Source: Candidatus Bathyarchaeota archaeon (lineage in GTDB: Archaea > Thermoproteota > Bathyarchaeia > 40CM-2-53-6). From it: a DNA stretch of 14,703 bases. Shown here in pieces: positions 7,358-13,314 of this stretch (its first letter is position 1; each line of letters opens with the position of its first letter). The stretch lies in assembly GCA_005884605.1 (NCBI GenBank), contig VBBE01000035.1, positions 1 to 14,703 on the forward strand. Direction: 5' to 3'. The translations under genes and the position numbers were made by a program. Below the pieces are notes generated by a model. The model did not search any database. It saw nothing but the letters and a program-made list of their open reading frames with translations, and was not told the origin of the DNA.

Positions 7358-8014
7358 CTAGTTGCAAAATAACCAACTTTGCATCTGATTGAAACGATTC
7401 TTCCGTTTGAATTCTCTAATCGAATATCCATAGGCTTCAAGATGGTCTCTAGTCTTGCTCAACGATTCTGGACTGTGCGTCTCAACCAAAACTCTCGGTC
7501 TTCCCTTTAGCGTTTCGATGGCTCCTTGGAGTACAGGAAACTCATCGCCTTCCGTGTCTATCTTGATCAGACTAGGCTTTAGCTTGAAACCATCAAGAGT
7601 CCTAACTGGGACCCGGAACTCAGCCCTCTTTCTGGACATCCAATTTCGAGTCGACACGATCCTTTCACCAGAGATGTTTGACAGAGCAGCGCGATATACC
7701 GAGATGTTATTCAGCTCATTCATCTTCACAGTTGTCCGCAAAATCCTATTTGTTTCAACATTCGGCTCAAAGGCTACCACCGCGCGAAAGGTCCTAGTCG
7801 CCCTGACGGCCCAGGTTCCGATATGCGCTCCAACGTCCACGAAAAGCTCTCCGTCGAATGGTTGAACCAGCGATCTCAACCAATCCTCGTGGGTTGAGGG
7901 AAAATTCGTTCCTCGAAGGTACCAAACGAACCCTTCTGTCGTAGTTCGCCCTCTAATCCAGTTGAAGCGGTACCTGGGACGAATCAAAACCCGGGCTGCT
8001 CGAAGCAAAGTCAT
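7358..8014 (-). CDS. FkbM-family SAM-dependent methyltransferase
   Basis: A 218-residue Rossmann methyltransferase of the FkbM family, whose members often O-methylate sugars or polyketides. Motif I, the SAM-binding loop, is VDVGAHIGTW (59-68). The acidic ribose-binding strand is AFEPN (81-85). LIKIDTEGDE (149-158) is the family's characteristic IDxEGxE segment, and VLVETH (175-180) the later conserved strand. It is complete at the usual length of about 200-250. The start is ATG 8014, preceded by GAGGGG at a good SD distance. It is divergent from a glycosyltransferase-like gene and upstream of the membrane-protein gene on the same strand. Context suggests methylation of a cell-surface or N-linked glycan; the substrate is not evident. 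Confidence 0.88.
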   Translation of the reverse strand: MTLLRAARVLIRPRYRFNWIRGRTTTEGFVWYLRGTNFPSTHEDWLRSLVQPFDGELFVDVGAHIGTWAVRATRTFRAVVAFEPNVETNRILRTTVKMNELNNISVYRAALSNISGERIVSTRNWMSRKRAEFRVPVRTLDGFKLKPSLIKIDTEGDEFPVLQGAIETLKGRPRVLVETHSPESLSKTRDHLEAYGYSIREFKRKNRFNQMQSWLFCN

Positions 8015-8085
8015 TTAGCCCCTCACTCCGTCGTTCATTTTGTTGACGTGCGTTCCTCTGGGAACCACGATCTAGAGGGATAGCG

Positions 8086-8529
8086 TTGAAGTTTACTGTT
8101 GTTGATCTGGGCCGGGATTATCCAGGGCACATTAGCGATTTTGGAGATGCTCGTAATTCCTTCATTAAGAATTTGCCTGATGGCGAATATGTCTTGTTCG
8201 TCGACAGCGACGAAGAGGCCCCGAAGATGTTGCTAGATTACATCGGCCGCTTGAAGCCCCAGTTCCCCTACTACTGGGTCAGGCGAGTAGAGCTTGTGAA
8301 CAACAAATACGTGCCCGTCTTCAATCCCAACTACAACGGAAAGCTTTGTTCAAACAAGGTCAGGTTTGTCGGTCGTGTTCACGAAATGCTCACTCCGAGA
8401 GAACCCCATGGCGTGATTGATATTCCGATTATTCACAATCACTCCGGTCCAGCATCGTATTCCGGAGGCGCACAGAGCATGATAAAACTCGGATTGTTGA
8501 AAGTGCGCGAGGTCGTCCGTGGGTGGTAG
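8086..8529 (+). CDS. GT2-like glycosyltransferase, N-terminally short
   Basis: A 147-residue protein matching the middle and end of a WaaE-like family 2 glycosyltransferase domain. FGDARNSFI (20-28) is the typical DFxxARN helix. VLFVDSDEEAP (36-46) carries the DxD metal/nucleotide motif. VRFVGRVHEML and IIHNHSG near the end match the usual acceptor-side elements. The first 60-80 residues of a GT2 fold, with the KNEE-type UDP-sugar loop, are missing. They are not in the 71 bases before the divergent gene. The start is TTG 8086 with GAGGG upstream at a suitable distance; there is no ATG in frame. The stop overlaps the next gene by seven bases, so the two are coupled. It may be a degraded enzyme or one half of a two-gene transferase. 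Confidence 0.7.
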   Translation: MKFTVVDLGRDYPGHISDFGDARNSFIKNLPDGEYVLFVDSDEEAPKMLLDYIGRLKPQFPYYWVRRVELVNNKYVPVFNPNYNGKLCSNKVRFVGRVHEMLTPREPHGVIDIPIIHNHSGPASYSGGAQSMIKLGLLKVREVVRGW

Positions 8530-9137
8530 CTAGAGTAAAGACTATTGTTGTGAACTTTCGACCACCTGAGACATACGGCGGGTTTGTTTCTAAGTTAGTC
8601 AATCCTGTAATTGATGACTTCAGTCACTTCCTCATTCTAGACAACGATACCACTTACGACTTCTCCGCCGACAAAGTTGCCGAACAATTCGGGGCGGCTG
8701 ACATTGTCGGGTTCAATATCGTTTCATCATCCGGAATTTTCCGGGCTTGGGAAAAGATGACCTACTGGCTAAGATTGTCTCCTCGCGTTAGGGGAGCCGC
8801 AATGCTCCTTTCTGCCGACTTTCTTCGGCGCATTGGGGGCTATCCGAGCGATGAATTTGTCGATACTATTCTCTTGCAGAAGAGCAACCGCACATTGGTT
8901 GCTCCCTTCACAGTCTATCATAACCAGCGTTTTGACCTGAAGCACTCGGTTTGGAGGCAGATTTCGGATGGAAAGTTCCGGGCTGAGATTCGCTATCCAT
9001 TTTGGAAGACTCTACTTCATTCCATTTTCAGAGTTCGGCCCTTCGTCCTTCTCTCCTATGTCTTTCATAGGCTTCCTGATGGGAGAAGTAATCGAAGAGT
9101 TGTGGAGCCGGTCTCAGATTCCCGAGATCGCGCCTGA
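8523..9137 (+). CDS. GT2-like glycosyltransferase (divergent)
   Basis: A 204-residue protein with signs of a GT-A fold. FLILDNDTTYD (36-46) looks like a DxD-type strand. GAAMLLSADFLRRIGGYPSDEFVDT (91-114) matches the GT2 segment in which a conserved Gly-Gly-hydrophobic stretch precedes the catalytic acid. PFTVYHNQ follows. The C-terminus has a basic, aromatic stretch (about 150-190) that could lie on the membrane. The N-terminal nucleotide-binding part is short. It starts at GTG 8523, inside the end of the preceding GT2-like gene. Overlap and shared theme suggest that the two proteins act together. Donor and acceptor are unknown; an alternative is that both are remnants. Confidence 0.62.
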   Translation: MVARVKTIVVNFRPPETYGGFVSKLVNPVIDDFSHFLILDNDTTYDFSADKVAEQFGAADIVGFNIVSSSGIFRAWEKMTYWLRLSPRVRGAAMLLSADFLRRIGGYPSDEFVDTILLQKSNRTLVAPFTVYHNQRFDLKHSVWRQISDGKFRAEIRYPFWKTLLHSIFRVRPFVLLSYVFHRLPDGRSNRRVVEPVSDSRDRA

Positions 9138-9422
9138 TCATAGGTGACTTCATGTTCCGGGCGAATTTTTAGACACGAAGGGCATGTGGTAGAAAATCGA
9201 CCACGCCGGGGCACCATGAAAAAGAATCCTTGGGCAATAGCTCACGAAAAGGAAAGTTGCACGACTCCGTTGAACGGGTCTCCTTATCAGAATACTTTGT
9301 ACGGCTTCGAGAAGTAGAAAGCGGGAGAAAATAAAGCGAAACAAGAAAGCTGACCATCGACGGAGCTGATAAGGGAAAGCTCGTCGCCGAGTCGAGACCG
9401 ATATGCGTTCGGGCTTGCCGTT
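9138..9422. other. Intergenic region between convergent genes
   Basis: No convincing gene in these 285 bases: reading frames here have no family features. A small hairpin, GTGGT (9186-9190) with ACCAC (9200-9204), could mark transcript ends of the converging glycan genes. Confidence 0.4.
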
Positions 9423-10151
9423 TCATCGCCTTTGGTTGAGAAAGCCGGGGTCATACGTTGCAAAAACATGACTGAGTTCGCCAGCTCGACCATAATCGAG
9501 CCACTCAGCTCTGTATCCATTGCTCAACAGGAATGACTCCAGCTCGTTCTTTCGGGAAGAGTCATGCAACTCTATTACAAGCCGATGGATTCGACCTTGA
9601 CTCAAAGCCACCCTTGCCCCACGTAGAACCATAAACTCCGCCCCCTCAACATCAATTTTCATGAGGTCAACTTTTCCAGCTCCAAGCAGACTGTCCGCAG
9701 TTGTAGTTTCAACTTCTATATTGGGAGTTGGAATCGTTTCTTCCTTCAGCGAGTCGCGTCGGGGCATCGAGGAGTTCTTGATGAGGCTGTTTCTTGAGCC
9801 TACGGTCTTCTCCCTGACATGAGTAAACAGATACAACCTGGACGTTCCTATAGAGTCGGCGAGAGCGAGAGGCTCGACCGTTACATTCTGAATATGAGCT
9901 TTTGCAATCTTGTTCTTCAAGATCTTGACAGCATCAGGATTTGGTTCAAACGCTCTGACCTGACCGAATCTTGGGGCCAAGCGCAGAGCATAGTATCCGG
10001 TGTTTGCTCCGACATCCCAGAAGATGTCGCCTGACAATGATGTGATTGCTCGAGTTACTGGGGTTTCGTAATCGGAACCATAAAACCTGCCATGGCGAAT
10101 GGGGTAAAAGATCTTCCATTTGAGAATCCACTTCCAATCAGGAATCCTCAA
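9423..10151 (-). CDS. FkbM-family SAM-dependent methyltransferase (second copy)
   Basis: A 242-residue FkbM-type methyltransferase. Motif I is WDVGANTGYY (45-54) and the acidic loop FEPNP (68-72). The family signature is DLMKIDVEGAE (162-172), followed by VIELHD (192-197). It is clearly diverged from the enzyme at 7358-8014, with a longer insertion at about 110-145, so the two are not a recent duplication. The start is TTG 10151; an in-frame stop lies four codons upstream, which limits alternatives. TAATTAG about 35-40 bases upstream could be its TATA box, giving a short leader. It converges with the GT2-like genes. It probably modifies a sugar of the same glycan; the substrate is unknown. 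Confidence 0.88.
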   Translation of the reverse strand: MRIPDWKWILKWKIFYPIRHGRFYGSDYETPVTRAITSLSGDIFWDVGANTGYYALRLAPRFGQVRAFEPNPDAVKILKNKIAKAHIQNVTVEPLALADSIGTSRLYLFTHVREKTVGSRNSLIKNSSMPRRDSLKEETIPTPNIEVETTTADSLLGAGKVDLMKIDVEGAEFMVLRGARVALSQGRIHRLVIELHDSSRKNELESFLLSNGYRAEWLDYGRAGELSHVFATYDPGFLNQRR

Positions 10152-10299
10152 GCCCGTAGCCTATTACATGTTTCAAGAATTGCTTTCTAATTAGCTGTTA
10201 TCCGAGACAGGTCCTACCATTGGAGTTCCGACTCGAAACGGGAGATTGCGCTTCAAAACACTCCTAGCAACAAGCCATCTTCGACTACTCCAGCTCGGT

Positions 10300-10545
10300 C
10301 TAGAGTTTGGTTCCACAGTTTTTACAATAGATCGCCTCGGGTGGATTGTGTGTTGCGCAAGCCTTGCACTCAATCCGGTCTGTTACAGGTCTTGGAATAG
10401 TAAACGTCTTACTTGCTCCAGAGTAGAGGTTGAACTTGTCTCCATGCTCACATCGGAATCTCGAAACGCGGTATTGCTGAAACCTCCATTCACGCTCCGG
10501 CGGGCCGAACACTTCAAGTCCACATTTTGGACAGCTTATGCTCAT
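10300..10545 (-). CDS. Small double zinc-ribbon protein
   Basis: An 81-residue protein with two metal-binding clusters. The first is CPKC (C5, C8) with C32 and H34 as likely partners; the second is CKAC (C60, C63) with CKNC (C74, C77). The second half is a classic zinc ribbon of the type found in many archaeal nucleic-acid-binding or regulatory proteins. I cannot name a family. The start is ATG 10545 with GGGGGGAA ten bases before it. TTAAATAT on the same strand (plus coordinates 10581-10588) is a good archaeal TATA box 36-43 bases upstream, giving a leader of about 10 bases. It stands alone between the second FkbM gene and a tRNA. Confidence 0.78.
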   Translation of the reverse strand: MSISCPKCGLEVFGPPEREWRFQQYRVSRFRCEHGDKFNLYSGASKTFTIPRPVTDRIECKACATHNPPEAIYCKNCGTKL

Positions 10546-10580
10546 AGATTCCCCCCGATATTTTTCTCACGCAAATCAGA

Positions 10581-10588
10581 TATTTAAG
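10581..10588 (-). promoter_or_regulatory. TATA box of the zinc-ribbon gene
   Basis: Read on the minus strand the sequence is TTAAATA-type, about 40 bases before the ATG at 10545. With the archaeal TATA-to-start spacing of about 26 bases, transcription would begin near 10556, leaving a short leader that includes the G-rich SD. Confidence 0.45.
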
Positions 10589-10699
10589 ATGAGACGAGAG
10601 CTACCTTCTGAATTACCTTCGCGCAAGGTGGCTGAGTGTTAGTTTAGCGGATTAAAGACGAATCTAGAAGCTAGGAACGGAACGAGCATGCATTCGTAG

Positions 10700-10809
10700 T
10701 GGCGCCGGGGGTGGGATTTGAACCCACGAGGGCCTAAGGCCCATCGGATCTTTGCAACCAACGATATGGCTTAGCAATCCGACGCCCTACCAGGCTAGGC
10801 GACCCCGGC
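10700..10809 (-). tRNA. tRNA-Ser (anticodon GCU) with a 22-nt intron and encoded CCA
   Basis: The minus strand folds as a class II tRNA. The acceptor is GCCGGGG/CCCCGGC with discriminator G73, and CCA is genomically encoded (plus 10700-10702). The D arm is GCCT/GGGC around a CCTGGTA loop. The anticodon stem is TCGGA/TCCGA with loop TT-GCT-AA. The long variable arm is GGGCC-TTA-GGCCC, and the T arm GTGGG-TTCAAAT-CCCAC. The long variable arm, G73 and GCT anticodon together identify tRNA-Ser for AGC/AGU codons. An intron sits at the canonical place after position 37. It lies between the zinc-ribbon gene and the secreted-protein gene. Confidence 0.95.
10750..10771 (-). other. tRNA intron with bulge-helix-bulge splice site
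   Basis: TTGC (positions 32-35 of the tRNA) pairs with GCAA in the intron, giving the central 4-bp helix. It is flanked by 3-base bulges TAA and AGA. Cutting after the second base of each bulge releases 22 bases and restores the loop TTGCTAA. AGCCA/TGGTT closes the intron hairpin. This is the canonical substrate of the archaeal splicing endonuclease. Confidence 0.88.
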
Positions 10810-10999
10810 TGACCAAACTGAGACAAATTGCTAGTCTAAATAACTGTTCAACAACACAAGATCACTTTCAAAACAGCACACGACTTTTGGTGAGGTTCCC
10901 AAATAAGCAAGAGTTGAAACCAAGCTCAAGACCCCAACCCCTAACTCAGTAAGACCTCTTATGTCTGGTGCAATGACACGGCCCGCGGGGCGGAGGGAG

Positions 11000-11009
11000 T
11001 GACTAGTCA
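11000..11009. promoter_or_regulatory. Palindrome TGACTAGTCA upstream of the secreted-protein gene
   Basis: A perfect 10-bp palindrome 36-45 bases before the TTG start at 11045, next to an AT-rich ATATGATA (11017-11024) that could serve as a weak TATA box. A regulator-binding site is possible; chance is too. Confidence 0.25.
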
Positions 11010-11029
11010 TCTCACCATATGATAGGGCT

Positions 11030-11042
11030 GCCGCATCGCGGC
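11030..11042 (+). promoter_or_regulatory. Hairpin immediately before the secreted-protein start
   Basis: GCCGC and GCGGC form a 5-bp GC stem with a 3-base loop that ends two bases before the TTG. If it lies on the transcript it would occupy the ribosome-binding region. If the transcript is leaderless, from ATATGATA at 11017-11024, it would not be transcribed. Confidence 0.3.
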
Positions 11043-11044
11043 GG

Positions 11045-11626
11045 TTGAGCACCATACTTATCGTGCCTTCTCTAGCATCGCTAGTATCGATTTCACCCGG
11101 CATTTTTCACTCTGCCAATGCCGCAGGACTCGTCTACGTCAATCATCCAACAACGGTAGCAGACTCTTCGAGTACAGTCATTACGGTACAAGTAAAGGCT
11201 GACGGTGTGGATCCTTTCAATGGGCGGGACATTCAGGTCAAATCCAATCAGTCCGTGATAAGTCCCACCTCTTTGTCAGTAAAAGGGAACGGTCTCGAAG
11301 CTAACTACAGCGAGAGCGTCTTTGAGATAGTGAGCTGCATAAACGGCGTGAATCATACCACAAGCCATTGCGACCCGTCTGACGGACCTGGCATTGTGCA
11401 TTCTGCAGCAGTTGCTCACCAAGTCAACCCTCCAACCATTGGTTCCGTCTACGGGTTACTCTTTACAATTAATTACACAGTAATTCGCATGAGGTTGTAC
11501 AGTCCCTTACAGATTCTGAGAGCCATCATCCTCAACGGCCAAGATCCCGTCTCGGTAACAACCCGTGATGGAACCTACGGCATCCCCTTTGGTCAAGGCT
11601 TCAGCCTGGCAGCCTTCTATACATAA
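11045..11626 (+). CDS. Secreted Ig-like/cohesin-like protein with signal peptide
   Basis: A 193-residue exported protein of no family I can name. The N-terminus is a Sec signal: a short hydrophobic core (TILIVPSLASLVSI) and a likely cleavage site after HSANA at about residue 26. The start is TTG 11045; the frame extends upstream to 11003 without ATG or GTG but with an Arg-rich stretch. The mature part is beta-strand-like (VVYV/TVITVQVKADGV/FNGRDIQVKSN), resembling cohesin or Ig-like extracellular modules. It contains several N-x-S/T sites (NQS, NYS, NHT, NYT), making it a plausible substrate for AglB. Two Cys flank the central region and may form a disulphide. There is no membrane anchor at the C-terminus, so the protein is either released or held by partners. 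Confidence 0.72.
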   Translation: MSTILIVPSLASLVSISPGIFHSANAAGLVYVNHPTTVADSSSTVITVQVKADGVDPFNGRDIQVKSNQSVISPTSLSVKGNGLEANYSESVFEIVSCINGVNHTTSHCDPSDGPGIVHSAAVAHQVNPPTIGSVYGLLFTINYTVIRMRLYSPLQILRAIILNGQDPVSVTTRDGTYGIPFGQGFSLAAFYT

Positions 11627-12063
11627 TGTCGGGCGAGCGGAGCCCGCGAAAATAGCGCACGCTATTCATGATTGGAGCGTACTCCGGTCGATCGATGCTG
11701 TGGAAGAGAGTAGTGACATATTGAGCTACTTACCCATCAGTAGTATGAGTCGGATGAGCAATTATTCACGGAGAATCCTCTCCTTGTTGCGGAACAATGA
11801 TTCGAACAGACTCCACAGAACGCTCTGAGTTCAAACATGTCCGAATTCATCAGAACGGTTACTGCAATGGGCGAATCTCAAGTTTTTCTGCTTTACGTAC
11901 TCTTGAAAGGTCCAGATATCTCACTATTCTCCTGCGAACCATAACCAATTGGAAAAGAAAAATCGTTACATTGACACGGGTGAGAGTGGGGAAACCTATG
12001 ACGCGGGGATGGAAGCAGCTGCCGCCGGAATCCAATAGCAAGTAATCAATTAAGCCCTCTGGA
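11627..12063. other. Non-coding stretch between convergent genes
   Basis: These 437 bases separate the secreted-protein gene from the methyltransferase gene. Two hairpins stand at its left side. The short frames in it lack family features; one 35-codon frame from the ATG at 11837 is not supported by an SD. I see no RNA gene. It may hold the decayed remains of an accessory gene. Confidence 0.4.
11630..11666. terminator. Tandem hairpins after the secreted-protein gene
   Basis: CGGGC/GCCCG (11630-11646, 7-base loop) is followed by AATAGCG-CA-CGCTATT (11651-11666), a near-perfect 16-base palindrome. They begin four bases after the TAA stop. A 3'-end structure or terminator is the simplest reading; no clear T-run follows, so archaeal termination is not proven. 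Confidence 0.4.
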
Positions 12064-12897
12064 CTATTGCTTTCGAAATACCAAGCAGTACTGGTGCGAG
12101 CGGTTTCCGACCCAGGCGTTGTATATTCCAAGTGGAAGCAACCGCTTGTCATCGTGCAACCAGACCCTTTCGTCCTTCGGGACCCATGTCTTGGCCAAGG
12201 TTGTCAATGTTTCAAACGCGAGTGGATAAAGCCGACCCTCTGAGAAAACATTGTTCGTCACAACCACCAAATATCCCCCAACCTTCATGACCGAGTAAAC
12301 CTCATCAAAGATTCGCTTTTGTGCGTCCAGAAACTCTCCATAATTATTGATATTTCCAATATCTTGCGGATCGTCACTATAGGCTGTGTCCAATCCCCTT
12401 TGCGCACGGTCGCGTTGCCGAAGGCTTGCGCGCTTCAACTGATTCCAGTATGGGGGCGATGAAACGCAGAAATCGAACTCATGGACCTCACCTCTCCTCA
12501 ATATCTCGCGCAAGTCACGAGAATCCCCCTGCAGCACAAGTTGCCGGGTCTCATTAGACGACGGAGCCTCCTTGAGCCTCGACCTCGCCATTGAGACATA
12601 CCGAGGGTTGATCTCAACCCCAACTGCGTTACGCCCGGCGGCTCTAGCCGCGAGAAGGGTACTCCCTGTTCCTAAGAAAGGATCTAGCACCCACATGTTC
12701 CGTTTAGTAAAGAATTCCACAAACTCTCTGACAAGAGTCTCGGGAAAACCGGCAGGATGGACGAGCTTAGTTCTATCCCGGGGCGGTGGGCTGTGCTTGA
12801 ACCATGATTTTGTGAACTTGATCCAATCCGTGCCAGAGAGATCGTTCAATCGATTCGTTGGTTTACGATTCTTGCGAAGTTCGTCTTTTGCTAGCAA
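12064..12897 (-). CDS. DNA methyltransferase, SPPYW class (probable N4-cytosine)
   Basis: A 277-residue DNA methyltransferase. SAM-binding motif I is DPFLGTGSTLL (72-82), followed by VGVEINP (92-98). Catalytic motif IV is SSPPYW (146-151); SPPY is usual in N4-cytosine enzymes. Motif order I-IV and a C-terminal recognition region suggest the gamma arrangement. The open frame extends upstream to 13092 but overlaps rpoH. The start chosen is TTG 12897, after which the sequence becomes family-like (FTKSWFKHSPPP). AATAAAC-like sequence about 37 bases upstream supports a short-leader start. No restriction endonuclease, specificity subunit or Vsr gene is visible, so it appears solitary, perhaps epigenetic or protective. 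It is divergent from rpoH across about 120 bases. Base specificity cannot be read from sequence. Confidence 0.88.
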   Translation of the reverse strand: MLAKDELRKNRKPTNRLNDLSGTDWIKFTKSWFKHSPPPRDRTKLVHPAGFPETLVREFVEFFTKRNMWVLDPFLGTGSTLLAARAAGRNAVGVEINPRYVSMARSRLKEAPSSNETRQLVLQGDSRDLREILRRGEVHEFDFCVSSPPYWNQLKRASLRQRDRAQRGLDTAYSDDPQDIGNINNYGEFLDAQKRIFDEVYSVMKVGGYLVVVTNNVFSEGRLYPLAFETLTTLAKTWVPKDERVWLHDDKRLLPLGIYNAWVGNRSHQYCLVFRKQ

Positions 12898-12931
12898 GAG
12901 CTTTATCGTCGATCTCTTGTCAGAACCTAGG

Positions 12932-12939
12932 TTTATTAA
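12932..12939 (-). promoter_or_regulatory. TATA box for the methyltransferase gene
   Basis: The minus strand reads GTTAATAAAC around here, 36-43 bases before the TTG at 12897. With archaeal spacing this gives a leader of about 10 bases. It supports TTG 12897 over starts overlapping rpoH. Confidence 0.4.
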
Positions 12940-13020
12940 CGGGTTTCCGGCCGCCGTACTTTTTACCTGTGGTAGGTCGGACTCTAAGCCGTCCCCCGCT
13001 CCCGAGGTAGCTACTAATAA

Positions 13021-13290
13021 TTGGTAAAGAAGCAAGACAAGGAGAAGGAACTCTCTTACGACGTATTCAAGCACGAACTTGTTCCCAAACACGTTCTCCT
13101 CAAGTCTGAGGAAGCGAAAGAGATCTTAGGCCGCTTTCACATCAAGCCCTTCCAGCTACCATACATAAAATCTAGCGATCCAGCGGCGAGGACCATCGGT
13201 GCGAAGCCTGGAGACATAATCAAGGTCATCCGGAAGAGTGCAACCGCAGGAGAATCCGACTTTTACAGATATGTTGTGGAAGATTTTTGA
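13021..13290 (+). CDS. rpoH: RNA polymerase subunit H (Rpo5)
   Basis: An 89-residue Rpo5/RpoH, the archaeal counterpart of the C-terminal domain of eukaryotic RPB5, at the polymerase jaw. After a Lys/Glu-rich start, the conserved core reads HELVPKHVLLKSEEAKEIL, FHIKPFQLPYIKSSDPAAR, then IGAKPGDIIKVIRKSATAG and SDFYRYVVED, the family's signatures in order. The start is TTG 13021; the ~10-residue N-terminus before the core fits the family. The rpoB gene follows after 24 bases. The order rpoH-rpoB is a hallmark archaeal operon, and the operon probably continues (rpoA1, rpoA2) beyond the window. Confidence 0.96.
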   Translation: MVKKQDKEKELSYDVFKHELVPKHVLLKSEEAKEILGRFHIKPFQLPYIKSSDPAARTIGAKPGDIIKVIRKSATAGESDFYRYVVEDF

Positions 13291-13314
13291 AAATAGTTTT
13301 TGGAGAAAATTGAA

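Noticed and set aside
9169..9426. Minus-strand reading frame of about 85 codons between the second GT2-like gene and the second FkbM gene
   Set aside because: Low-complexity, Ser-rich, no start signal, no family features; overlaps the FkbM end.
10246..10587. Plus-strand frame of 113 codons opposite the zinc-ribbon gene
   Set aside because: Antisense shadow: the minus-strand product has regular Cys pairs, an SD and a TATA box.
10586..10680. tRNA-like or box C/D-like sequence (GGTGGCTGAGTG..., GATGA and CTGA motifs) between the zinc-ribbon gene and tRNA-Ser
   Set aside because: No T-loop, no U33 and no acceptor pairing for a tRNA; only partial C and D boxes with no clear C' box.
11780..11840. 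GATTCGAAC and GAGTTCAAAC motifs reminiscent of tRNA T-arms
   Set aside because: Flanking bases do not pair into a T stem, and no acceptor or anticodon arm can be drawn on either strand.
11837..11944. 35-codon frame beginning MSEFIRTV
   Set aside because: No SD, no recognisable features and too short to support.
12898..13092. Long N-terminal extension of the methyltransferase
   Set aside because: Overlaps rpoH on the other strand and has no methyltransferase features; a TATA-like box and TTG 12897 fit better.
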